From Luzula sylvatica (taxonomy: Eukaryota; Streptophyta; Magnoliopsida; Poales; Juncaceae): a stretch of DNA of 64,000 nucleotides. The stretch is from positions 23,906,356 through 23,970,355 of the forward strand of contig OX326956.1 in assembly GCA_946800325.1 (NCBI GenBank). Reading direction: 5' to 3'. Under the pieces are notes generated by a model, which was not told the origin of the DNA, searched no databases, and was given only the letters and a program-made list of their open reading frames with translations. A program made the position numbers and the translations under genes. Within the stretch, counting starts at the first letter, position 1, and each line of letters opens with the position of its first letter. Shown here one piece after another: positions 26,068-36,832 of this stretch.

Positions 26068-26826
26068 ATGTGCTTAGTCTTGACCCAAAAACCCATTCAC
26101 TTTTACTTCTGGTATCAAGTACCTTGTGCCCTTCTACTGATCATCAAAGAAAACCAATGCTACTTAAAGGCGATCCGTTGTGCTCAAACGCGAGTCATGG
26201 ATTGTTTTCCGTCAATAGTTTTGTCTCCTTCTTATTCTCTCAACCAACCCGGACCGGCCGCATCGGGATATGCAACTGCAGTAGTTCGAAGCGGATCAAA
26301 CCCAACTCGGAGCACTAGGGCGATTCTATTTGAGAATGGTGATTCGACGAAAAGCCCGTCCATTAATTAATAGGACATTATCGAGCGATTAATGCATCAT
26401 CCGAATTACTTTCCAGTGACCCGAAATCGACATTCTCGGCCATTCGAGCGATTAATGCATTATCCGAATTACTTGCAAGCGAGATGCTGTTTTCTTGTCA
26501 AGATACACGTGCCACATTGATGCCGCTCCCCGACTCGACCTGTTTATCTCGCTTATTCCGCCAAAATTTACTTTCTACTTGCTGATTTAGGGTTTTAGTA
26601 TTGTTACAGAACCTCTTTTTCCTTGTGAGCAAAGATCTTTATTTATGTTTCATATTTTATTGCTAATTTTCATTTTTATTACTCCTCAAAAGTATTTTTC
26701 TTTTTCTTTTCATTTTCTATTGATTCAACATTTGTTGTATTCCAAAAGAACTTATTACGATAGAACTAATAATTAAAATTAAAATTTTCTAATGATCGAA
26801 ATCTAAATACATCCTATAAGCATCCC
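26068..26826. repeat. Partial duplicate of the block at 27.93-29.04 kb (includes acetyltransferase 3' end)
   Basis: This block is colinear with 27931-29038 but carries deletions. It shares accttgtgccctt, gcaactgcagtagttcgaag, acacgtgccacattgatgcc and ttccaaaagaacttatta. Its last 30 or so bases (to about 26826) match the final codons and stop of the acetyltransferase gene at 29004, then homology stops. Segments matching about 28195-28400 and 28480-28670 are absent. A short phrase containing gattaatgcat and atccgaattact is duplicated internally near 26393 and 26448. Both copies contain a stretch clearly richer in GC than the flanks. Confidence 0.85.
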
Positions 26827-27850
26827 TATTTTCGCAAAGTATTCGACTCGTATAACTGAAAATTCCTCTGATAAGAAGCTGCAAAAACGTTACTCGTAAT
26901 GAAAGTTTTCATTGGTTATTGTAGAAAATAATGACACTGATAGATAAATATCAATTATCATAAATAAATATATAATGATCATTTGGTAAAAAAAAATTAA
27001 AATCGCTCTTAATTAAACTATATTATCTCTTGCAATAGCGTTATTCTAAAATAAAGGTAGAAACAAGCAATATCAATGCTTGACATTTTGATTTGGATTC
27101 TTTTTTTGCTTTCAAAACATTCATGTTATTCGTGCATACAAACTAAATCATCACACTGTTTTCATGATAAATTTGTAACAAATTGAGAGAACTCATAATA
27201 TTCTAATGACATTATGTATATAAAATTTCAGAAACTAATATACAAATTCAATCTCTTTATCTTTGGAGACAGAAAGAAAAAAAAAAATCATCCCAGACGT
27301 ACCACCAAATATGCTATTTTCAAGAACTAGTTTATGAAAAAATATATACTAAGCGAGTAAACTTAAGCAAGACTATAAAAGTGAAATATATGATAGAAGT
27401 GTTTACAAAGAGATATCAGAGGATTACTGAATAAGAATGAGAACTTTAGTCATTATATTTTATTAATGACCCAATGTAGACCATGCTGTTGGTTGAAGCC
27501 CCGAAATTTTATGAAGCCCCCAAAGAATTCTGAGCCCCGAAATTTACTGCATGGTCGCCGGATAGTACGTGTATCGCAACATTACTTGGTTCAAATCTCC
27601 CATCACTGCAAGGTACCAGAGAAAAATGACAAAAAGCATAGCCCGAGAATTGGAGATGTTATATGTTACACTTGATAATCAGGTTTTGTACCTAAGAAAA
27701 AATGGGCTGTCTCTTTTCTTTTTTTTTTGCTTAATAGGATAAATTATTACGGAGAGGCGATATGGGCTGAAATAATAAATTTCCAATATTCATAAATAAG
27801 AATTAATTTTTGCAAAACAAAACATTACTCGAAAAAAAAATTTATTACTG
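26827..27850 (-). repeat. Detached copy of the U1-70K upstream region and first exon
   Basis: This kilobase matches DNA around the U1-70K start at 47 kb in the same orientation. Shared phrases include gttttcattggtta, caagcaatatcaatgcttg, cataatattctaatgacatt, gaggattactgaataag and gggctgaaataataaa. The order shows that it spans the flank of one unit and the first exon of the next. A segment near 27000-27055 (ending gcaatagcg) is shared with 52395-52445 but missing from the functional locus. It adjoins the acetyltransferase-derived block directly at 26826/26827, so it is part of a composite duplication. Confidence 0.8.
27549..27603 (-). pseudogene. U1-70K exon 1 pseudo-copy A
   Basis: On the minus strand an ATG at 27603 opens a reading MGDLNQVMLRYTYYPATMQ followed by a stop. 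It resembles the first 19 residues of the U1-70K protein encoded at 47213. The rest of exon 1, the splice donor and all later exons are missing. It is a fragment with no coding future of its own, although its upstream sequence still contains a TGGGCT element. Confidence 0.82.
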
Positions 27851-27930
27851 AAAACACTCCAAATTGTTTATGTTTGCATTTCATTATTGTTATTTTATAA
27901 TATACATGTACAAAGATTGAACCCACTTAT

Positions 27931-29003
27931 ACTTCTGGAATAAGTCTATCATGTACCTTGTGCCTTTGTACTGATCCCAAAAGAAAACCAATGCTATTTA
28001 AGGCGATCCATTGTGCTCAAGCGCGAGTCATGGGTTTTTTCTGTCAACAGTTTGGTCTCCTTCTTATTCTCACCCAACCCGGGCCGACGCATCAGGATAT
28101 GCAACTGCAGTAGTTCGAAGTGGATCAAATCCAAATCGGGCACTAGGGAAATTCTATTTGGGAATGGTGATTCAACGAAAGACCCGGCCATCTGTACTCG
28201 ATGTTCCAGACTCGCTCGAAAGAATCTTCTTGCACCTTCCGAGCATATAGGGCTAGACTCCAACTTATGCCCTCTCACAGGCTTTCAACTATCAAAGAAA
28301 GGAAGGGCGGGCACTCCAATATCGGCCGAGATGGGGACTTTCCCAAGCCTGAGAATAATTAGCATTCGGTCCTCTCAAGCAGGATGAAAGTGTCCGATTA
28401 ATTAATTGGACATTATCAATCGATTAAAGCATTATCCGAATTACTTTCCCGTGACCCGAAATCGACATTCTCAACCATTTATAAAGTCTCAAAAAAATTC
28501 AGATTTAAATGAATGCTTAGAAGATATCATATTAATAGATTCTTAATCCAACCCAAACATGAATCCGACATTTAAAAAATAAAAACCTCAATTCTTCCTC
28601 TTCATTCTTTCTCCAAACTGAAATTCTAATTCCATCCCTTTTTCACACGACGAGGCAAATAAATAACACAATGCCGGCGAGATGTTGTTTTCCTGTCACG
28701 ATACACGTGCCACATTGATGCCGCTCCCCAACTCCTCGACCGGTTTATCTCGCTTATTCCGCCAAAATTTATTTTCTTCTTGCTGGTTTAGGGTTTTAGG
28801 ATTGTTACAGAACCTCTTCTTCCTCGTGAGCAAAGATCTTTATTTATGTTTCACAAATTCACATTTCATTTCTAATTTTCATTTTTATTTCTCCTCAAAA
28901 ATATTTTTATTTTTCTTTTCTTTTTCTATTGATTCAACATTTATTGTATTCCAAAAGAACTTATTACAATAGAACTAATAATTAAAATTAAAATTAAAAT
29001 TTG
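27931..29003. repeat. 3' flank of the acetyltransferase gene, duplicated at 26.07 kb
   Basis: This is the longer version of the duplicated block. It includes a patch at about 28000-28400 with higher GC than the surroundings; its origin is unrecognised. Frames of 79-124 codons on both strands there lack support. An organellar (mitochondrial) origin is possible from composition only and was not tested. The stretch next to the gene (28680-29003) should contain its 3' UTR. Confidence 0.65.
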
Positions 29004-29543
29004 CTAATGATCGAAATCTAAATACATCCTATAAGCATCCCTTTCCAAAGAATAATAACTCTTAACCGTCGCATCAATCTCGAAGCCAAACTTGCGGTAG
29101 AGAGAAACAGCGGCACTTCTACTCGGATCAACATGAAGGCTTATTCGATGAATTTTTCTTTTTTTACATTTTTCAATTGCGGCTTTCAACAATGCTTCTC
29201 CATGTCCCTGCCTTCTATACCCGTCCTTCACTGCAATACCAAAATTTTAAAAAATATTATAAATTTTAATTAAATAAAAAAAGAAAAGAAAATGGGACTA
29301 ACCTGCGAGTTTGGTGATGGAAGAAGAAAGAGAAGTAATGCAAGAATACATTACGTAACCAATTATCTCATTCTCTATATTAGCATAAAGTAGACCGCTA
29401 TTTTTCTTCTTGAGCTCTTCGTGAAATGATTTTGCAAGAGACTCGTGTTTGGGGAAATTCTTTTTTTCTATCCTTACTATCTCTTCGATTACTCTCTCCG
29501 ACTCTTTTTTCGATGCGTCGAGCTCGATTATTGCTACCGCCAT
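29004..29543 (-). CDS. GNAT-family N-acetyltransferase, two exons
   Basis: Exons are 29303-29543 and 29230-29004, joined across a 72-bp GT-AG intron (29231-29302), giving 155 residues. The fold is a Gcn5-related acetyltransferase. Motif A / acetyl-CoA loop is at the splice junction: ITKLAVKDGYRRQGHGEALL, with the Q/R-x-x-G-x-G/A signature RRQGHGEA. Later come HVDPSRSAAVSLYRKFGFE and the C-terminal YYSLERDAYRMYLDFDH. It resembles the small plant acyl-CoA N-acyltransferase group related to NAA proteins that modify N-termini; the substrate is not predictable. Start is uncertain: ATG at 29543 is the first in-frame one after a stop, but several short upstream ATG frames precede it, and a good acceptor (atgtttcag at about 29619) would allow an upstream exon. 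A TATA-like tataaata lies at 29678-29685. The gene is divergent from the S18 gene. Confidence 0.85.
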
Positions 29544-29677
29544 TACCAATTCACGATCATGAATGGGAAGCAATTTGTCGATTATAGATCTATTGGTTTC
29601 ATCTAATCTTCTAACTGAAACATAAATGTCATCAGCAATTTAGTTATAAGATTAGTAAAGAATGGCTTCTAGAGTGA

Positions 29678-29685
29678 TATTTATA
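29678..29685 (-). promoter_or_regulatory. TATA-like box upstream of the acetyltransferase
   Basis: Tataaata reads on the minus strand about 135 bp upstream of the presumed ATG. With a start site 25-35 nt downstream, the mRNA leader would begin near 29650 and would contain upstream ATGs. Confidence 0.45.
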
Positions 29686-29934
29686 ATCTCAAGGGGTTTT
29701 AGGTTAAACCTAAACCCTCTATTGTTTGTAATTAAGACTTAATTTAATTCATGGTACCGAGTGGTACGGTAAATTGAAGCTAATTATTATTCAATTGGAG
29801 GATAATTCAATCTTCGATGACCAATCAATGATTAATTACGACTTAATTCGATCTCAAAATATTTCATTTGCTCTGTAGATACCTAATACCTAATTAAAAC
29901 ACGTAAATAACTAGAAAACGAAATAAACGCGCTG

Positions 29935-30045
29935 GCATGAGAGCGAGAGAGCGAGAGAGAGAGAGAGAGACGATACCAGTCGAGCGAGCGAGAGAGAGAG
30001 AGACAGAGAGAGCGAGCGCGCGCGAGAGAGAGAGACGATACCAGT
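29935..30045. repeat. GA-rich microsatellite between two divergent genes
   Basis: Two purine tracts, gagcgagagagcgagagag-type and gagagagagacag-type, are separated by a repeated acgataccagt phrase (near 29970 and 30036). They lie in the roughly 800-bp space between the divergent acetyltransferase and S18 genes. GA tracts are common in plant promoters and can recruit BPC-type factors (established knowledge); a role here is only possible. Confidence 0.8.
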
Positions 30046-30343
30046 AGACTAGAGGAGGGGGGTGTAAATTTCCTGATTTTACATGGTTGAACCAAATAAA
30101 GTGTGGCTCGGCCAGGTAATGAAAACTATATTAAATAGACATGGTTCACTGTAAATATATTAGAATCTTCCAATATTTATATCATTAATATAATGATGGT
30201 CTTCATATGCAAAGTACAGCTCATTCATTTAACGAAAACCAGGTGTAGTCAAAATAATCACCGAGCTAGGTCTCGCTCAATGCCTTTTCTCTCGAGTTGT
30301 CTCTGTGACGACGGCACGATTCGAGTCCGAGTGAGCAGACGCC

Positions 30344-31516
30344 ATGGCGAGAGTACTGTTGAGAGAAGCGAATCACCACCGCGCCAGCCTTCTACGCGTT
30401 CTATCTTCAGCTCCAGCATCCAGCTCCGTCTTCAATCGCCATTTTCAAACAGGTTTCTCTATTTTTCATGATCAATCATCATTACTTTATTTCATTTGAT
30501 ATGATTTCAGTAGGATTTGCAGTAATTGAACAAATTAGAGACCTTAAACTCTGTTAATCTCGTCAATTAGGCAATGGAAACAACAACTCTGCCGAGAGCG
30601 GCGAGGAATTCGAAAGGCGATTATTCGGCAATACGAACCAAGGAGGCAACGAAGACCCGTTCTTCAGGAAATTGGATAGATTCGACAGAGCTCGTGACAG
30701 ATCAAATTCACTCTTCGAGGGTTTGGGTTCCAGAGATCAGGGAAACTCCTCCTCCTCCTTCATCGACGGTTCTGGTCCAAGCTTCGATTCTTTGCAAGAC
30801 GGAATGGACGACGAACTTGAAAAAGCCGCCCAGTTTTTCGAGTACACGGACGAAGTGTACGACGAGGATTACTCATTCAGACACGACGTGAATTATTTCG
30901 ACGGCGCCACTTACGAACCCAAAGTAATTAATTAAATTAATTAATCATTAAATATATCCAAGAAGTATAGTTAAATAATTAATATTTCAGGATCTGGATC
31001 TTACGAAACCTGGAGTTCAACGCGACCGCCCTCGACTCACCTTCGAAACCTCCACTGCCGAGGTGTTAAAGAAAGCTGATTTCAGAGTAATATTCTCTCT
31101 CTACTCTCTCTTTCTCTCTCATGAATTACTCGAAATATTTCTAATATTTGAAATGTATAATTTGGTACAGAATGTGAGATTTCTGGCGAATTTCATCACG
31201 GAAGCGGGAATAATAATAAAGAGAAGCCATGTAAGTAATTAATTAATTAATAATTATTATTTGAATGATAATTAATTTTGTGGAAGAGTAGACGAAGATA
31301 AGTGCGAAGGCGCAGAGGAAGGTGGCGAGGGAGATAAAGACGGCACGGGCGTTCGGGCTGATGCCGTTCACGACGATGGGGACGAAGCAATTCGTGTTCG
31401 GGAGGAGCATGAAGGACGACGAGGAGGAGTTTTATGATTACGACGAACCTGATGCTGACGGTGATGGTGATGACGTTCGTGATGTCACCGAACCTATTAC
31501 TCAGCCTAATGTTTGA
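30344..31516 (+). CDS. Organellar (mitochondrial-type) ribosomal protein S18, bS18
   Basis: Five exons, all GT-AG and in phase: 30344-30452, 30571-30923, 30991-31086, 31171-31230, 31292-31516. They encode 280 residues. The ATG context gccATGGcg is strong. Residues 1-36 are rich in Arg, Ser, Ala and His without acids apart from one Glu, typical of a mitochondrial presequence. Residues 38-175 are an acidic, low-complexity extension. The bS18 core lies at about 178-250: VLKKADFRNVRFLANFITEA, GIIIKRSHTKISAKAQRKVA, REIKTARAFGLMPF. The core is the part that binds 16S-type rRNA in the small-subunit platform. The C-terminal tail (252-280) is acidic. Long N-terminal extensions are known in plant mitochondrial S18 homologues. 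A plastid destination is less likely because S18 is normally plastid-encoded, but it is not excluded. Confidence 0.93.
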
Positions 31517-33936
31517 TTAGTTTGGATCGAATGAACGAAATTTTGTTTTTGTTGAGTAATAATAATATGGTATTTTGCTTTGTTTTGTTATTTTTTATTA
31601 TATAGGTTTTGGTGAAATGAACCTTCATTTTAGTTTAGAATTTTCTTTTTCTATCAATATATGAATTGGGCCATTTTATCTACTGCCAATAGGCCCACAG
31701 AAGATATCAAATGCTTAGTAAGTTCTGTTTTGGGGGTAAATTTTACATTCAAATTTTACAAGTTAAGGTGGCACAGAAACCAATAGTCTAAAATGTGAAC
31801 AGGCCTAAAATAAGAGGAGTTTTTTTTTTATAAAATGGAAATTGTGTTTTTCAAAATAAATGTTTCGAGTTATCTATTTAGGTTTTGAGAAAAACGTATT
31901 TCATAACTTTCCGCTTGAAAAAAATTACTACTGGTAGAGAAAATTATATAGCATCGGCCAAGATCTAATCAAGAAAGTAATAGATTAAATCTGAAAAACA
32001 TTAAAATCAACAAAACATTGGATTAAATTTGAAAAATCTTTAAAAAAAATAGATCAAGCATATCTGGGGTTTGAATCTGCATTCAAAAACATTAATGCTG
32101 AAAATTGATATGAATCAAAATTGAAGTAAGCATTAAGAAACATTGGTACATTATACATCGTTGCTGGTGGAATGCACATTGTCGTTAGTGCATATCAGAA
32201 ATTTGAATAATTAGGAGGCCCACAACATGGATAAAATCAACTTCTTAGAAGAATGTGTTCGATTAGAGATTATCGAATAATTGGTTTGGTATCGATAGAG
32301 TTTTGTTAGTAAGAAAGGAGCAAAGAAATATGGAGCGTGGAAAGAAAGGGGGCGAAGTGACATCAGGTTTTCGGAGCATAGAATTAGTTTTGTCGATTTT
32401 CAAATTCGTAAATAAAAAAGGAGAATGCTTAAAGATAACATTTTCGATTCCTTCAAAACTCGTTATAAAGTGAGCTGATTTTTTTTACCCCTATTATGGT
32501 TAAATATAACATTTTTCATCCATTAAATTTTTGTTCGTACCAAAATATTCTCGTATATTTTTTTATTTTGTGTTCAAACCAAAATAACAAATAAAATATA
32601 TTTTACATGCAGTATAAATAAATAAGAACTAAAACATAAATATAATCATAAAACATAATAATAAAAATAATATTTTATGTAAAATAAATTTATAATTTAC
32701 ATACAAATAATAGAAAAAATATTTCTTTGTATATAATATCATAAAATCAAATCAAATGCATTGCGAAAAAATAATCATAAAAATATAGTTAAAATAATAT
32801 CTTAAAATATTATGTTAAAAAATATCTAATCATTTCTCGACTGATAACATATACATAAATATGAAAATTAATAGATGGGGTGTATTTTAGTGGAAAACAT
32901 TATTGTTGGATGGAAAAGGTAAAGCTTAACATCCAAAGGGGGGGTTAAAAAATAATTCAAGTTCAAACCACTTTATAAATCTTTTGAAGGAATTTTTTAA
33001 AATAGAGAAATTTTGATAATTTTCAGAAAAAATATGGTTTTTTGAAGAATTCCCAATAAATAAGGTAATAGGGTGAAAATGAATGCCAATAACTCATTCC
33101 AAAATAGAACTTAATAACCCTATGTTTGTAAATCAAATATATAAACCCTTCGTTGTTCAAGTTCAAGTATGATATCAGCAATTCAGTGATTTATTTCTAA
33201 AATAAACAACGGTTGAAAGGAAACCACAAAGCTGGTGATTTTTTAGGATGATTATAACTAAACACAATTAGAGTGAAGCTACACAATAACGATCTTTTCG
33301 AAATTTGGATCGTTCTTAATTTTTACAATTTTCTCGACTATATGTTCCTGAAATTTCTGGTTTTATCTGAAGGAGGGAATGAAGTATTATTTTATATTAT
33401 TTGTTGCAAATATAATTTAAATCATGGATCTTATGTTAATATGTTATCTTTTTCTTTTTTGCTAACTTACAGATAATACTTTCACATTTGCTCTCGTCCG
33501 ATTTTCGAGATTCTTTTTAATCATCAGTGTTAAGTAATTGTCAAATTGAACTTTCTGAAAACCTGAAAAATATTTCTCTTTATCTTTTTTACTTCAAGAA
33601 ACTTGGCGAAAACGACTTAATTGAACACATAATTTGAGAAAATATGCTATCACTAGACCCATTATCTCCCTTTACTAGACAAGGGTTTAGGGTTTAACAT
33701 ACATAAAATCATTGAACAAAGGAGAAAATGAAAATAACAAAACAAAAAAGATAAACATAAAAACAAAACAAAAAAGAGGATCGATAGAACCCTAGCTAGA
33801 ACCGTACAATTGATTAATGACTACTCTTCTAACTTAGCAAAGAAGAGATGAAACCCTAGCCAGCTAATGAAATTTGGTTATTAAACATTGGATATTATAA
33901 TCATAATAGTAGCTAGAATAGAAAAATAAGACCAAT
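31517..33936. other. Intergenic AT-rich DNA between S18 and YABBY genes
   Basis: The first 100-150 bp are presumed S18 3' UTR and the last 200-300 bp presumed YABBY 3' UTR. Between them there are A/T runs and no recognisable gene, RNA or transposon. Short open frames near 33273 lack any protein resemblance. Confidence 0.6.
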
Positions 33937-35687
33937 CTAATACGGAGAAACTCCCATATTTGCTGCCATTGGTGCACAGAATCCCTCTTTGAGAAGACTA
34001 GTTGCATCTTCTTTTCTCCCCTGACAAAACAACAAAAAAATGGGTAATCAATCAATTAGTATTTCTTCTAAAGATTAACTAGGGCCCATAAATATATGAT
34101 GTCTTTCAAAATTACAAATTTAGGAGGGGATCATATCATATAAAATATTAATATTTTATTAAATTTCTTGGGACTGTTATATATAACTATAATATTTTAT
34201 TAGATTAGTCAAAACAAAATTAGCAACCATATAAGCTCTTTTTCCCTAAAAAACAGTCATGTCAAATTTTTGACAAGTCAAAACACAATTCTGTAGCCTG
34301 CCAATATAAATAAGAATTAGCTGATCATAGAGTAAGCTAATATTAGTATAGGATAATAGTTTTACATCTAAGTTAATAGGTTTTCAGCTAGGTTTTATTA
34401 TTTATGAGTTTAACATTTATGAATGGCTCTATATACCTGTGTTGGAGCTGTAGTTTTCTTTAGGTTCTGATCAGGCATGAGGCCGAAATGAATATGCGGA
34501 AAGTGGGCCCACTGCATCAGAGAAGCAAAGTGATTAGATTAGAGAAACGAGGGTTGAAATGAAACCCTAGAAAGAGAGAATGTGAAACCCTAGGAGCGAG
34601 AAAGAGAGAGAAAGAGAGAGAAAGGGAAAGAGAGGACTGACATTCTTGGCAGCAGCGCTGAAAGCCTCCCTGTGTGTAATGTCGGGATTTCCAGCTTTTA
34701 TCCTCTGGATTTCTTCCCTACAAATTCCATTCCATCCAAATCATAACTTAGATTCAAATTTCAAACAAAGTATAATCAAAATATATATGCAATTTGTATA
34801 TATACTTCATTGATATTTTTTGTAGCTTGTATCTATATATACTTACTTGATGAATCGGTTATATGCTGATGGCACTCTTTGCCGTTTCTCTGGTGCTGAA
34901 ATTACAACAAAATGGCTCAGCTTTCTTTAAAGGGAAGAGAAAGAGAGAGGGAGAGAGAGAGAAGAAGAAGAAGAAGAAGAAGAAGAAGAAGAAGAAGAAG
35001 AAGAAGAAGAAGAAGAAGAAGAACAAGAACAAGAACAAGAGAAGAGTGAAATACGTCTGACAGGTGGGGCCTGAGGAAGCTCCTCCTCTTGCATTGTTCT
35101 TTTGACTGGTCCATTGTTGAAGCTAGTGCTTATAGTGTTACTGTTACTACTGCAGCTTAGACTTGTTATGCTTGACTGTTGATCCACCATTGAACTTCCA
35201 TTCTCACACGATATTTCGTCCTACAAATTAATCCAAAATAGTAATTATTATATTTTCTGATATCAAAAAACTCTTTAATAAACCAACTAACTAAGTTAAG
35301 ATATAAACTCTCTGTACCGAAGAAAGAAAGAGACAAAAGGGTACATACCGAAAGACAGTGATTTGAAGGAGAAAGGAGAGAATATTGTCCAAAATGAAGC
35401 TGACTAGAAGCTGTATTAAACAGTAGAGCTCTCATATTCACCGAAAGTAAATTGGTACAATGACCACACCTCACTGTAACGGTCTGTAACAAACTCGTAT
35501 ACGGTACACTCACCTACAAAAATAACCCTAAATTAATTACAAGGCCCAATTTGAAGAAGAAGAAGAAAGAGCGAGAGAGAGAATTTGTAGTTACGGCGAG
35601 GACTGTATCGCATAAGTTGCAGTGGACGTAACAAAGCTGCTCGGAGGAGAGGAGGTGGTGCTCCAATGGAAAGACGGCGTTCGACAT
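33937..35687 (-). CDS. YABBY transcription factor, FIL/YAB3 clade
   Basis: Seven GT-AG exons: 35595-35687, 35349-35513, 35055-35220, 34847-34895, 34642-34717, 34437-34511, 33937-34020. They give 235 residues, close to the usual 220-240. The N-terminal C2C2 zinc finger uses CNLC (23-26) and CGHC (47-50). A Ser/Asn-rich linker follows (about 87-140). The HMG-like YABBY domain runs from about 142: [56 protein letters not shown]. The tail [17 protein letters not shown] matches the C-terminus typical of FILAMENTOUS FLOWER/YABBY3, which separates it from YAB2, YAB5, INO and CRC. Such proteins are nuclear and specify abaxial identity in lateral organs. Intron 3 carries a long TTC microsatellite near its donor. 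The upstream region is the AT-rich gap up to 42 kb. Confidence 0.95.
34961..35040. repeat. GAA/TTC microsatellite inside YABBY intron 3
   Basis: About 20 GAA triplets followed by three gaacaa hexamers (plus strand) sit in the 159-bp third intron. On the transcribed strand this is a TTC tract starting roughly 15 nt after the donor at 35054. It fills about half of the intron. Confidence 0.93.
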
Positions 35688-35885
35688 GATCGATTTGTTT
35701 TTCTTGGATTTGATTTGATTGATATACTAAGATTGATTCTTAATTTATTGTTGTTTGATTTGATAGAGAGAATAGAATATATAAGCCTAGAGAATAGAGA
35801 AACTGATTGATGGGGTGATTTGATGGCAATGGAACCTCGGATCTGTCGTTCTTTTCCTGATTTGAAATATTTGGTGGAGATTTTG

Positions 35886-35930
<45 letters not shown>

Positions 35931-36060
35931 GTGGGAGAGAGAAGGCATGCAAATTGGGGAAGATATAATGGAAGTAAGATGTGAGAAGTGCTTTCTTTCT
36001 CTTGCTTCTCTCTCTACCTCTGGCTTTGTGGAGAATAGACAACAACTGACACAGCAATGC
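35688..36060 (-). promoter_or_regulatory. YABBY 5' leader and proximal promoter region with GA repeat
   Basis: This stretch lies directly upstream of the YABBY ATG. It contains an AG dinucleotide run at 35890-35924 (CT on the gene strand) and other purine-rich stretches. No clear TATA box could be assigned with confidence, so the start site is unknown. Confidence 0.5.
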
Positions 36061-36771
36061 CAGAGATATTATAGATTTATTGGAAGATAGTTCTTTCTTA
36101 ATTATTCTTATAATAATAAGGAAAATAATATATTTTTGTTTATACCATTCTTGGCTAAGATCAAGAACAATTTATATATAGTTTATTTTAGTACTGTATA
36201 TTATTATACACTTGTTTATTTAGAAAATAGTAAAATACTATTTTTGAGTAAAAATATGGCATAATGATTAAGTTTCATTATTGCGTGTTACTGTAGGTCA
36301 CAATTTGACTTGATGAAACTGTTTTGATATATCCGTATGATAAAATTGATGTTTGTCACAAGATATTTCCTACTTATTGTTTGTTTAAAGATACATTATG
36401 CCAAGTGTCTATAGGAATTCAATAAAAGAAGAAGACTATTAGTAACCCAAACATTTATTTTTCAACACACCACTAACTATAATTTTTGGATCGCACTATC
36501 GCAACAGCAGATATGACTTAATTAAAAATAATTTGAAATATTTCCTAACAAATGACCGTTATACCTTATTTATGATGGTTGTTATTTATTATATTCATTT
36601 ATTAATATTAGTATCTTCCATCAATCAAGCAAAAAAAAAATTCTTAATATTACGAAGAATCAAATATAAATAAGTCAAATTATTCATACTTTTATTTTCG
36701 TATTGATGTCAATGATGTTAGATCTTCGAAAAATGACTATTTAGTCCTCGAGTTTGTAAAAAGTGTCGTCA

Positions 36772-36832
<61 letters not shown>

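Noticed and set aside
33864..34055. 63-codon minus-strand frame at the YABBY 3' end ([13 protein letters not shown])
   Set aside because: It is the wrong frame through the last YABBY exon. Splicing from exon 6 gives [14 protein letters not shown]...VSPY, which matches the FIL/YAB3 C-terminus.
34863..35190. Lys-, Leu- and Ser-rich frames near 35 kb
   Set aside because: They are translations of the GAA/TTC microsatellite in YABBY intron 3.
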